Source: Unio delphinus (Eukaryota; Mollusca; Bivalvia; Unionida; Unionidae). Taken from it: a DNA stretch of 64,000 nt. The number at the start of each line of letters is the position of its first letter. The first letter of the stretch is position 1. Location: NCBI GenBank assembly GCA_029339505.1, contig JAQISU010000118.1, positions 5,259,501-5,323,500 of the forward strand, in the 5' to 3' direction. Position numbers and translations under genes: made by a program. This document shows, in pieces, positions 53,033 to 61,269 of the stretch. The notes under the pieces are model-generated. The model saw nothing but the letters and a program-made list of their open reading frames with translations, had not been told where the DNA came from and made no database searches.

Positions 53033-53654
53033 GTAAATTTATTGTTACAAATCCATGCGGGGTTGACTGAGCATGACTAAAGAAATTTTTAAATTGATTG
53101 AAGTCCATATCGGAACACCATGTCTGCCAAATATTTCGTAGCGTATGTGTATCAACGCCGTTAAACACAGCAAGAATATTACAGTTATCTCTGATCACTT
53201 TTGGAATCTGAGTGTAGCGTTGAGTGACATATATCACATCAGTGTTTTTGTGACGCCCCCGGGAAAATATTCTAGCTGGGTTTTTTTGATTGTCTAACAT
53301 CACATCGTCGTATACGACTAAATTGTTAATGCTCCCATCAAGGTCATCCACGGATGGCGCCTCGTCAATATCAGTTATAAAATCAATGGTATTCTCACCT
53401 TTAATTTCTAATGCATTCTCGTTAAAATCCTTTAACACTTCATAGCATCGTTGATCATCTACGCTAGGGGCAATTAAATACAACTTATCCCACTTCATCC
53501 ATCTCATTATTAAATTGAGCAACAATTGCGTTTTACCGGATCCAGATGGCCCGATTATAATTGCACGGATAGAGTTTGGTAGCGCTGCATGATGCTTAAC
53601 TGGTTCTCTTATTTTAGTCGCTGAAAAATCAATTATATTCATATCTCTATACAT
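52983..53654 (-). CDS. Genome-packaging ATPase (A32/FtsK-like), 223 aa
   Basis: This would be the motor that pumps viral DNA into the capsid. Walker A GPSGSGKT is at residues 35-42, followed by helix QLLLNLIM. Walker B is VVYDD at 113-117. The segment ARIFSRGRHKNTDVIYVTQR, then Tyr-Thr-x-Ile-Pro-Lys-x-Ile-Arg-Asp-Asn-x-Asn, is the arginine/sensor region shared by packaging ATPases of Polintons, adintoviruses, virophages and large DNA viruses. Length is usual for the group (about 220-260). Translation may begin at M1 or M5 (53642). The gene is divergent from the zinc-ribbon gene, with only five bases between the two ATGs, so each promoter must lie in the other's coding sequence. Confidence 0.88.
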   Translation of the reverse strand: MYRDMNIIDFSATKIREPVKHHAALPNSIRAIIIGPSGSGKTQLLLNLIMRWMKWDKLYLIAPSVDDQRCYEVLKDFNENALEIKGENTIDFITDIDEAPSVDDLDGSINNLVVYDDVMLDNQKNPARIFSRGRHKNTDVIYVTQRYTQIPKVIRDNCNILAVFNGVDTHTLRNIWQTWCSDMDFNQFKNFFSHAQSTPHGFVTINLHDPRTRYRIGLDQIFG

Positions 53655-53659
53655 AAATT

Positions 53660-53866
53660 ATGGATCTATATTGTGTGAAGTGTAAAACGCGTACTAGCAC
53701 AAATGATGTGACGACGGTTACAACTAAAAATAACAGATCAGCACTAACTGGTAGATGTGCAACATGTGGTATAAAAAAGTTTAGATTTATTTCTACAAAA
53801 TCAAAGATTTTACAATCCGGAGATGTTTTAAAAAAAAACGAGGAGGTGATATCGCAGCCAAATTGA
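53660..53866 (+). CDS. Zinc-ribbon protein (DUF5679-like), 68 aa
   Basis: Begins MDLYCVKCKTRT with a Cys-x-x-Cys knuckle (C5, C8), then a Thr-Lys-Asn-x-Arg segment, then the second knuckle CATCGIKKFRF. This pattern (YCVKC...TKNGR...G-x-C-x-x-CG-x-KK) matches the small DUF5679-type zinc ribbons found in Polintons and giant viruses; the function is unknown, perhaps nucleic-acid binding. The last 15 or so codons are Lys/Glu-rich and lie beyond a T4A9 run, where the reading frame may be altered; see the PLA2 entry. Confidence 0.7.
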   Translation: MDLYCVKCKTRTSTNDVTTVTTKNNRSALTGRCATCGIKKFRFISTKSKILQSGDVLKKNEEVISQPN

Positions 53867-54198
53867 CAAAGCTCCCTGGAACCCCATGGGCAAAGTACCC
53901 CGGAGAAAAGCACCTTCCAGGATATAGCTACTGTGGTCCCGGAACACGATTAGATATCAGACTTGATGATCAAAATCAACCCCGACCCGGTGAAGAACCA
54001 ATAAACGCCATTGATAAGGCCTGTCACCTTCATGATGTTGCTTATAAAAGCAGCAACCTGCAACACAGGCATCTCGCGGATGTGAAATTAATTCATGCGT
54101 TAAATGCTATTCCTGATAAATCTTTTAAAGAAAAGTTGGCTTCGTGGTTGGTAAAATCAGCTATGAAAGGCAAATTGATGATGGGTGCTGGTAATTAA
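53785..54198 (+). CDS. Parvovirus-type phospholipase A2, start displaced (frame from 53785)
   Basis: Has the calcium loop YCGPGTRLD and, after a short insert, DKACHLHDVAYK with the catalytic His-Asp pair, as in the PLA2 domain of parvovirus VP1 and of Polinton/adintovirus proteins. There it cuts phospholipids so that an entering particle can leave the endosome. The frame is open from 53785 (after a TAG at 53782) to TAA at 54198, but has no ATG before the domain. An ATG at 53823 lies one base out of frame, next to a run of four T and nine A. Removing one base there would both end the zinc-ribbon gene and give PLA2 its own start, which points to a 1-base insertion or assembly error. Alternatively, A AAA AAC at 53833-53839 is a canonical -1 slippery heptamer in the zinc-ribbon frame and leads into this frame. 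The part after 53863 is certain. Confidence 0.8.
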   Translation: MYFYKIKDFTIRRCFKKKRGGDIAAKLTKLPGTPWAKYPGEKHLPGYSYCGPGTRLDIRLDDQNQPRPGEEPINAIDKACHLHDVAYKSSNLQHRHLADVKLIHALNAIPDKSFKEKLASWLVKSAMKGKLMMGAGN

Positions 54199-54202
54199 TA
54201 AT

Positions 54203-55165
54203 ATGGAATCAATTTATTATTCCCCAAGAGGATACTGGAGGGGTAAATCAGCAGTCCATAAACTCGCTAGCGCTGCAAAAGTGAAAAAAACTACAGCGGC
54301 GGATTGGTTATCCAAACAGGCACTATGGCAAATTTATCTACCACCACCTAAACAAATTCAATTCTCGCATTTTGATGTGACCGCTCCTAATGAAGTTCAT
54401 CAGGCTGATATATTATTTCTGCCACATGATCGTGGTTACAAATACGCGTTAACCGTAGTTGATATTGCAAGTCGATACAAAGAAGCAGAACCGTTAAAAA
54501 CAAAATCAGCCACTGAAGTTGCTTCTGCATTTGAAAGGATTTATCGACGAGGTCCTCTGCACTGGCCGAATCTATTGCAGGTTGATCCTGGCAAGGAATT
54601 TCAGGGTGCGGTTCTATCTACAATGAAAAATCATAATGTCACCATACGACGAGGGCATACTGCGCTACATCGCGATCAGGCCATTGTCGAACGATTTAAT
54701 CGGACGATTGCTGAGCGGTTATTTGGATATCAATACGCAAAAGAATTCATTCAAGAAAAGCGATCCAGTGAATGGGTTAAAAGATTACCATCTGTGATTA
54801 CTGCACTGAATAACGAGATTACTAGAACAATCAACATGAAACCTATCAACGCGATTAAAAAGAAGTCAATACCCGTACAACCACAAAAAGATTTCCCTAG
54901 AAACGCTAGCGTTTCCCAACCAATTCTTGGTAGTAGTGTCATTGTGAGGTACTTATACGAACCAGGAGAGCTTGAAGGGGGTAGAAAAAGGGCTACTGAT
55001 CCTATTTGGAGCGTCACTACGCATAAGATATCTAGTATAACACGATCAACTGGTAGACCAGCAATCTATAAACTGGATTCAACTGCTCCTCAGCGAGGAT
55101 TTACTCGACAACAACTGCAAGTGATTCCCGAGGATACTCAATTGCCACCGCATGGTCTTAACTAG
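54203..55165 (+). CDS. Retroviral-type (rve) DDE integrase, 320 aa
   Basis: This enzyme would insert the element into host DNA. The RNase H-fold core shows VHQADILFLP (D69), LLQVDPGKEFQG (D128) and RDQAIVERFNRTIAERL (E163). The second and third acidic residues are 35 apart, giving D,D(35)E as in retroviruses and Polintons. No N-terminal HHCC zinc finger and no chromodomain is evident; the C-terminal 120 residues are basic, with an SH3-like VIVRYLYEPG segment. The ATG at 54203 is used because the frame upstream begins only with GTG. It lies 4 bases after the PLA2 stop and its end overlaps the convergent polymerase gene by 8 bases. Confidence 0.92.
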   Translation: MESIYYSPRGYWRGKSAVHKLASAAKVKKTTAADWLSKQALWQIYLPPPKQIQFSHFDVTAPNEVHQADILFLPHDRGYKYALTVVDIASRYKEAEPLKTKSATEVASAFERIYRRGPLHWPNLLQVDPGKEFQGAVLSTMKNHNVTIRRGHTALHRDQAIVERFNRTIAERLFGYQYAKEFIQEKRSSEWVKRLPSVITALNNEITRTINMKPINAIKKKSIPVQPQKDFPRNASVSQPILGSSVIVRYLYEPGELEGGRKRATDPIWSVTTHKISSITRSTGRPAIYKLDSTAPQRGFTRQQLQVIPEDTQLPPHGLN

Positions 55166-58100
55166 CACCCTGGGTGCTGGCACCCCGGCGTCTATTGCAC
55201 TCAAGACAAGTCAACATCACATTATTTCTGACATGACCGAGATTGTTATTTTTTCTGTCTACGGTGAATTGGCGAGGATCCTTATCCGAATACTGCCAAC
55301 GTATTATACAATTGCAACTCGCGCAGTGATTATTCTGTTGTTTCTTCAAAGTGATTATTAATTTAGCATCAATATCAAATTCTCGTTGTTTTTTTTTGTC
55401 CTGTTGTTTGTAACCGGAGAGTTTTTTATTAATGATGCTAACATCAATATCACTTATTGTTGTGTCATTATCATCACCAATGATTTCATCATCGCCACTG
55501 GCTTCGCCAACAACAATTCTTCGAAGCTGATTTATTCTTCGTACTCTGGATACTGCGAGATAGACTAAATTCGACCATTCGATGCGATTATCTACCATCC
55601 AAACAATTGTATCCGATATAGTCAATCCCTGTGAAGAGTGTATTGTTGCTGCGTATCCTAGCGTCCATGGGGATTTATTAGCACGCAATGCATCTTCAAC
55701 GACATTGATATCAACCAGCACAATATCATTTAACACGAGAATCTGCTTTTCACTTCCTGACTTTGTCAGGCTTGGAATATCAACTTCTATATTCTGCTTT
55801 CGTGTATCCGAAGGCCTATAACACAACGGTACTGGAAGCGTTGCAAATTTTTCTTTATGCAATTCAAATAACTTCATCTGAAGTGTGTCTCTGACTATTT
55901 TTCTACTTGCTACTATCAAATCATTTGGTCTCCACGTTTCCCAGAAATCATTCATAGGAGTTTCTGAAATTATTTCACGCGCTATTTCGCATTGGATTTT
56001 ATCTGGTTGTAATCTAAGCAGTGCTTTGAACTCGCGTAATTGTTCATCAAGTGATCTATGGTCGGTATTAATTTCTTCATAATAGTCTACAGAACCCTTT
56101 AGCCATTCATGTGGAGATCCACCGACAAATGGTGGTGGTTGGCCGTGATCACCGCACATGACGACTTTTGTGTTTTTGTTTAACAACCACTCAAGAAATG
56201 TTTTTAATACATCTAATGACACTGTGCATATTTCATCCCAAATTATGACTTCAGGAATGAATTTATCACCCATACGCTCAGGAGTCCATTTGTCACCTTT
56301 CCATCGAAAAAAACTATGATAAGTACAGGCATTTACCCCTCGCTGTATCATCTCTCTGGCGAGTCTGTGAGTCGGTGTTAACACAATCATGTTAGTAGAA
56401 ATACAAGTATTTCCACCACCACGATATAATTCAATTGCACGAGTTGTCTTTCCTGACCCACCACAACCGTTTAAATAAACTGTCTTGTATCTACATATTG
56501 GATCAGATACCGGTGGTGCATTAGAAAATTCTGATTGAATCTCATCACATTTTAAGTACTTTTCATCCATGGCAACGTCTGCGGATTCACAATACTCATG
56601 TAGCATCTCCTTTTTAAATCGCCAACCCCCCCACGCTTCCTCCGGATCTGTGAATGCCGCTACAGCTGATTTGTACTTATTGTGTATATACATCGAATCA
56701 GTGGCTACTCTAACCGCGGTATTAGGAAATCTATTTATCATCGAAAATAGATTAATGCAAGCATAGGCTAGCATTGAACTTCTCAAATGTGTGTACTGGG
56801 AATTATATCCATCACAGTAGGTAACAACCGTACCCAATTTCTCACCATTGGATAGAAAAGCATCCTTACGGGATACAAGTTTTCCCTGTTTCGTTAAATC
56901 CGTTACAAGAAAATCGTATTCAGCGACATCTATGATCAACCGCGAGGAAAATTTTGCATTGTCGTATCTTCCACCCTGGGTAAATTTACCGATTATTTTT
57001 CGTCCAAAATCCTTTGCTTGTTCTTTTTTACTTTCAAATAACTTCTTAGACCAATTTATGATTTCTTCTTCATTGAAATCTGGACACTGTTTTCGTAGTT
57101 CGCTGATTATACGATCTAGATCGGGTTGTGGTAGCCAAACTTCTTTCTGAGCTCGATAGCATATAATAGCTTCGGAAACAATCAACGATATCAGCATGCC
57201 ACAATCAATCATATATCGTAGTAACACTATTGGCATCCAGGCCTTTTCAGATAGGTGTCTACCGAGCCAAACATAACTACACGGATGTAACCCTGTAGCG
57301 AGTTCAAATGATATCACACGAGCGAATCCGGTTAAATCAAAATCAGGTAATGGTCCATTAATCGCAACACGAGTCATTTCATGCGTGGGGTGTCCAAATC
57401 GTTTAAAATAGTTACTACATTCTCCATACCCGAGAAAACTTCCAGGATAACACGCGGATATATCAATTGAAATCATACCGTCACGATGGTATTTTGTATT
57501 CCACAGTCCTCCATGACCAAATTCGATGCAACTCAATTTAACGTCCTCGAGAAAATCACTTCGTGTTGGACGCCAGGAGTTTTTTTCTCTTGCGAAGTGA
57601 GCTACCACTGAAGAAATAGTAAAACTATCCGTGAGTAGTTTTTCATGGAAACTCTCTGGTGAAAAATCATTAGCGATTTTTCTCATTCTGTTATCTAATT
57701 CTTCAACGCGATATAATTCACCATTTGGTCTTACAAATTGATCAAATCCTGATTCGGAACCAGCACTACTAAGTAACCACACTGACACAGGATCATCTTT
57801 ACACAACGCATGAATAGCATCAAATAATTTCTCTTCATAGAAAACATCCCCGGAAAATTCCGGGGGGATATATCTCACGGTTCTATCTCGTGGAAATATT
57901 GTTACTGCAGGTGTCCACGCGTGTTCGTTATGATCAATAATTTGTATTGGCGCTCCTTGTAATTTATATTTCGGTTCGTGTAATACTTCTCCGGTTATCG
58001 TCATAACGGTTATTGGGAATCTTAATGATGTTTCTAATTTAGCTATATCAGAAATCTTTGCACCGTGCTGTTTCACTGTCAGTTCCCATTCTGTTATTTT

Positions 58101-59015
58101 CCTACGTCGCAGATCAGTTAGTTTATTTCCTCGGGATGCATTTGTGAAGTGTTCCATTACCCGTGTTGCTACACAATTGAGCCTTGACGAAGTCAATGGT
58201 GAATATTTCATAGGAGCTAGTTTTGCAATATCGGGTTTATCATTTAACGGATATATCCCATAAACGATTGCTGTTACGGGATAAGATCTCTCGTAGTATG
58301 GTTTGTCAATTCCAGTTAGAATTCCTGGTTTGGAATCTCTACTTACAATGACAGTTTTTTTATCCTTGAGGATTGGTTCAAATTTATCCTTAATAATCCA
58401 TTTGCCTTCGACTTCGATAATGAATTTTATTCTGAAAAAATACTTCTGATTGGAATTGCTTTGTTGGGAATTGCTTTGCTTGAAATCCTTTGGATTTCCA
58501 CCTTTGGATTTCCATCTTTGAATTTCCCCTTTGGATGGAAATTGCTTTGCTTGAAATCCTTTGGATTTCTCGCCAAGGTGTGAAATTATCTCAGCTGCTC
58601 TTTTATCGTTCATAGTAGCATCGATGATGGGTACATTGACATCTTCATCAATAATTCGAAATGTCGACCAACAGTATGCTGCACCGTCTCGGTAGAATTC
58701 ATTAAAACACTCCCTGATTTTACCGAGTATAGTTCTATCACCGATTAGACGTTTTGGTGTATCAGAGACTCTATCGAGATTGAATTTAGTATTTCTCCAA
58801 GGTTTGATTTTCGATAATCTTTGGAACTCCCTATCAAGATTGAATTTAGTATTTTTCCAAGGTTTGATTTTCGATAATCTTTGGAACTCCCTATCAAGAT
58901 TGAATTTAGTATTTTTCCAAGGTTTGATTTTCGATAATCTCTTGAACTCCCTATCAAGATTGAATTTAGTATTTTTCCAAGGTTTGATTTTCGATAATCT
59001 CTTGAACTCCTCCAT
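55158..59015 (-). CDS. Family B DNA polymerase - SF1 helicase - HNH fusion, 1285 aa
   Basis: Replication protein of the element. In order: four 20-residue repeats (residues 3-82, EF-K/Q-RLSKIKPW...); a Lys/Gln/Ser-rich low-complexity stretch (about 150-185); a divergent B-family polymerase with motif A DISACYPG (D518), the GKF of motif B (676-678) and motif C ATDSM (D773); then a superfamily 1 helicase with Walker A GCGGSGKT (850-857), Walker B IIWDE (D927), motif III GDHGQPPP (955-962), HSSQGLT (near 1126) and VSRVRR (near 1153); finally a Cys4/HNH domain with CASC (1231-1234), DRKNNNLGHVRNN and CLEC. Polinton polymerases are usually about 1000-1200 residues without this helicase and HNH tail. 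An upstream GTG-started extension is ignored; the ATG is at 59015. The Cys-rich gene diverges from it 42 bases away. All key residues are present, so it may be active. Confidence 0.88.
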   Translation of the reverse strand: MEEFKRLSKIKPWKNTKFNLDREFKRLSKIKPWKNTKFNLDREFQRLSKIKPWKNTKFNLDREFQRLSKIKPWRNTKFNLDRVSDTPKRLIGDRTILGKIRECFNEFYRDGAAYCWSTFRIIDEDVNVPIIDATMNDKRAAEIISHLGEKSKGFQAKQFPSKGEIQRWKSKGGNPKDFKQSNSQQSNSNQKYFFRIKFIIEVEGKWIIKDKFEPILKDKKTVIVSRDSKPGILTGIDKPYYERSYPVTAIVYGIYPLNDKPDIAKLAPMKYSPLTSSRLNCVATRVMEHFTNASRGNKLTDLRRRKITEWELTVKQHGAKISDIAKLETSLRFPITVMTITGEVLHEPKYKLQGAPIQIIDHNEHAWTPAVTIFPRDRTVRYIPPEFSGDVFYEEKLFDAIHALCKDDPVSVWLLSSAGSESGFDQFVRPNGELYRVEELDNRMRKIANDFSPESFHEKLLTDSFTISSVVAHFAREKNSWRPTRSDFLEDVKLSCIEFGHGGLWNTKYHRDGMISIDISACYPGSFLGYGECSNYFKRFGHPTHEMTRVAINGPLPDFDLTGFARVISFELATGLHPCSYVWLGRHLSEKAWMPIVLLRYMIDCGMLISLIVSEAIICYRAQKEVWLPQPDLDRIISELRKQCPDFNEEEIINWSKKLFESKKEQAKDFGRKIIGKFTQGGRYDNAKFSSRLIIDVAEYDFLVTDLTKQGKLVSRKDAFLSNGEKLGTVVTYCDGYNSQYTHLRSSMLAYACINLFSMINRFPNTAVRVATDSMYIHNKYKSAVAAFTDPEEAWGGWRFKKEMLHEYCESADVAMDEKYLKCDEIQSEFSNAPPVSDPICRYKTVYLNGCGGSGKTTRAIELYRGGGNTCISTNMIVLTPTHRLAREMIQRGVNACTYHSFFRWKGDKWTPERMGDKFIPEVIIWDEICTVSLDVLKTFLEWLLNKNTKVVMCGDHGQPPPFVGGSPHEWLKGSVDYYEEINTDHRSLDEQLREFKALLRLQPDKIQCEIAREIISETPMNDFWETWRPNDLIVASRKIVRDTLQMKLFELHKEKFATLPVPLCYRPSDTRKQNIEVDIPSLTKSGSEKQILVLNDIVLVDINVVEDALRANKSPWTLGYAATIHSSQGLTISDTIVWMVDNRIEWSNLVYLAVSRVRRINQLRRIVVGEASGDDEIIGDDNDTTISDIDVSIINKKLSGYKQQDKKKQREFDIDAKLIITLKKQQNNHCASCNCIIRWQYSDKDPRQFTVDRKNNNLGHVRNNVMLTCLECNRRRGASTQGAS
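58770..59009 (-). repeat. Four in-frame 60-bp repeats in the polymerase N-terminus
   Basis: Four consecutive 60-bp copies encode EFKRLSKIKPWKNTKFNLDR with only K/Q and K/R changes. They keep the frame, and the copies differ at few positions, so the expansion is recent. Confidence 0.95.
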
Positions 59016-59057
59016 GTTATAATTAAAACAAGTATTTAAATAGAAAAATATAGTATA
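59016..59057. promoter_or_regulatory. Candidate bidirectional promoter between polymerase and Cys-rich gene
   Basis: Only 42 bases separate the two ATGs. The interval is almost pure A/T and holds TATTTAAATAG and TATAGTATA, TATA-like in either direction. This is inferred from position and composition only. Confidence 0.4.
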
Positions 59058-59384
59058 ATGAATCACTGCAAGTGGCTAATGATTGGATCTACAACCCCGT
59101 GTAACAAATCATGCAGAAGCGAATTCTGTGGGTATCATATGCAAAGCGTGAGAAACGGTTCAAAAGGCCCTCTCCCATGCCTCCAATGTGGGGTGGGTGT
59201 TAGAGGAAAATCGAAATTATGCCTTGCTTGTGGGGGTAAACGATACAGGGAACTAAAACGCTACTATGACAAACGAATCATTGACTCCGTCATCCTTGAT
59301 AAAATCAAGGACAAAGTAATAAAAACCCCTCAAGATTATATCCAGAGATTTATAATTAAAGCAGATAATAAATTAGACAAGTAG
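59058..59384 (+). CDS. Cys-rich zinc-binding small protein, 108 aa, unknown
   Basis: The N-terminal half has many Cys and His residues (C4, PCNKSC, FCGYH), then PCLQCGVG and LCLACGG, two knuckles that look like a zinc ribbon. The C-terminal half is basic and helical (RELKRYYDKR, DKIKDKVIK). I do not recognise the family. It is the first of two co-directed genes, 13 bases before the NUMOD4/HNH gene, and it diverges from the polymerase, so a role in replication or transcription is possible but only inferred. Confidence 0.65.
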   Translation: MNHCKWLMIGSTTPCNKSCRSEFCGYHMQSVRNGSKGPLPCLQCGVGVRGKSKLCLACGGKRYRELKRYYDKRIIDSVILDKIKDKVIKTPQDYIQRFIIKADNKLDK

Positions 59385-59397
59385 TATTATTATACAA

Positions 59398-59898
59398 ATG
59401 AGCCAAGATTTCAGACCTCACCCAGTGCTTGCTAATTACGAAGCCTCTAGTGATGGTGTTGTCAGACACCGCAGACTCAAAGAACCTGTTGGGTATCTGA
59501 ATAATATGGGATATTTGATGTTTTCAGCTGGGAGGAAGAAGGATCTCTGTCACAGAGCCATCTATGAAGCATTTTACGGATTAATCGAAGACGGTCTTGT
59601 GATTGATCACATAAATGGCGTGAAGACTGATAATTGTCTTGGGAATCTTCAAGCCGTCTCGCAGCGCGATAACCTTTTAAAAAGCAACGCTGGTAAGCAC
59701 GCAAAACATCCCAAGGGTGTGAAATCGTTTGATTTAGAAAATAATGAAGAGAGAAGCTTTCAGTCGATAAATGCGGCTGGAAAATATTTCGATATTTGTA
59801 GTACTTCAATTCGATTTGTTGCTGAAAAAATCATTAAAACATCTCTGTCTAAAAAAAATGGTCATAAAATAAAGTTCGTATACACTGAAACTATTTAA
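59398..59898 (+). CDS. NUMOD4/HNH endonuclease with C-terminal NUMOD1-like motif, 166 aa
   Basis: Residues 4-35 (FRPHPVLANYEASSDGVVRH) fit the NUMOD4 motif. The HNH core is CHRAIYEAFYG, then VIDHINGVKTDNCLGNLQAV (Asp-His and the following Asn residues). The end, VKSFDLENNEERSFQSINAA plus a helix-turn-helix-like stretch (KYFDICSTSIRFVAE), fits the NUMOD1/IENR1 DNA-binding repeat. Such proteins are free-standing homing-type endonucleases common in phages and large DNA viruses. It is complete, starts with ATG and is co-directed with the Cys-rich gene. It may be a passenger of the element rather than part of its life cycle. Confidence 0.85.
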   Translation: MSQDFRPHPVLANYEASSDGVVRHRRLKEPVGYLNNMGYLMFSAGRKKDLCHRAIYEAFYGLIEDGLVIDHINGVKTDNCLGNLQAVSQRDNLLKSNAGKHAKHPKGVKSFDLENNEERSFQSINAAGKYFDICSTSIRFVAEKIIKTSLSKKNGHKIKFVYTETI

Positions 59899-60394
59899 GG
59901 GAGATAAATCCTTTATGGATAAATCCGCACTACAATTCACACTCTACCTACTAAGTTCCCTTGTATTATGACGTCAAAGGAATTTGTCGCCTGCTATATT
60001 ACCTGTACTTGACTAGGCGCGCCCACGTGACTGTAATGGAGATATAATGCATGAGTTTTCGATAGAGAATAAAACTTTTTATTGTCACTTGTGGGCTAAA
60101 ACTGCATTATTAGTTTTATTTATCTACATATCTCATGTGTGGGGTGGGTGGACTAGCAGTAAAGCAGACAGCTAACTCGTTCTTTTCAGTACAAAAATTC
60201 TTTATAATCTAACGCATTACCTATGTTCGCTCAGCCGGAACGCGAGTGTTTCCTATTCATTGAAGTATGTGGGCGTGGTTAAAATTCCTTGTATGTGAAT
60301 GTATTTTATCTAGAGAATTATAACAGAGTATAAAAACGCTGTTTTATTAAACAACTGTATTATTTTGTTTAAAATATTTCTCATTGTTGCAGCA

Positions 60395-60658
60395 TAAAAT
60401 TGTCTATTTTAAAAATCTCTTATTGTTAAGTATACATGTCTTCCCTCTCCTCTATATTGATCGGTATTCATGTGACCTTCAGTACACACTTCTGTTTCCC
60501 ACCCTGTATGATCGGTATTTCACTGACGCAGGCATGCGTGATTGATATTTACAAACAGTTAAATTAATTTTTTTTTTGTGTACTTAGTATTTTATATTCC
60601 TAAATACGATGGATACAGTAAAATTGTCTATTTTAAAAATCTCTTATTGTTAAGTATA
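60395..60658. repeat. Perfect 40-bp direct repeat (60395-60434 and 60619-60658)
   Basis: The two copies are identical over 40 bases (starting TAAAATTGTCTATTTTAAAA, ending TTATTGTTAAGTATA) and lie 224 bases apart. Confidence 0.93.
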
Positions 60659-60706
60659 TCAGATATATATATATATATATTAAAAAATCTCTATTCTGTA
60701 TGACTA

Positions 60707-60780
60707 GTCCGTGGTGTAATGGTATCGTGTTTGTCTTGTAAACATAGATCTATCAACTACGTGTTCGGTCCCCATAGCAG
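60707..60780 (+). tRNA. tRNA-like sequence (Thr-TGT-like anticodon loop), degenerate
   Basis: 74 bases with an A-box TGGTGTAATGGTA, a B-box-like TGTTCGGTCCC at the right spacing and an anticodon-loop-like CTTGTAA with a partly paired stem. The acceptor and T stems do not pair, so it is a decayed tRNA, a tRNA-derived SINE head, or chance. Confidence 0.3.
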
Positions 60781-60852
60781 ATACATTATTTGATGGCGAA
60801 ACGGAAGATGTTTTTTTCTATTAATTGGGGGGAGAGGGGCGGTCCCCCTCAG

Positions 60853-60962
60853 CCAAACCAACATGGCAACCCATGCTATCGCATTCTCGGTAGCGTGGGT
60901 TGGTGTTTTTTCTAACTCATGCAACCATGAATTCGATTTCATGGGTTGCCATGTTGGTTTGG
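60853..60962. repeat. 23-bp perfect inverted repeat with an alternative inner hairpin
   Basis: Arms at 60853-60875 and 60940-60962 are perfect reverse complements over 23 bases (core CCAACATGGCAACCCATG), separated by 64 bases. Part of the left arm plus CTATCG can instead pair with CGGTAGCGTGGGTTG at 60888-60902, so two folds compete. Confidence 0.92.
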
Positions 60963-61269
60963 TTTACCACGCCCACATCATACCATCATCGTTCCATTGA
61001 ATTATAATCCATCCTTAATTAAGTTAATTAATGTTATGCCTAAAATTTGCCACAACACTCGAGTGGAAATATATGGCATTGTGCCGTCCATGTTGTGACG
61101 TCCCCCCCAAGCATATCTTCTGGGCGGTCTAAGATGGCATTTGCCACGTTAGGCCTCCCTTCCGGAGATGTATGTTTTGGGTCCCCCTTGGGCTTACTTG
61201 GATGCGAAGGCACCCAAGGAGTTCCAAAGATGTGTTGTCATATTTTTTTTTTATTAATTAGAGATACAG

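Noticed and set aside
54185..54202. Longer integrase start overlapping the PLA2 end
   Set aside because: It needs a GTG start. ATG at 54203 sits 4 bases after the PLA2 stop.
54751..55017. 88-codon minus-strand frame in the integrase gene
   Set aside because: Shadow of the integrase; no independent support. The same holds for 59477-59809, 62656-63036 and 63212-63571.
59016..59066. N-terminal extension of the polymerase by 17 codons
   Set aside because: It depends on a GTG start; the ATG at 59015 is the first proper start.
60757..60942. 61-codon minus-strand frame
   Set aside because: It spans the inverted repeat and the tRNA-like segment and shows no protein character.
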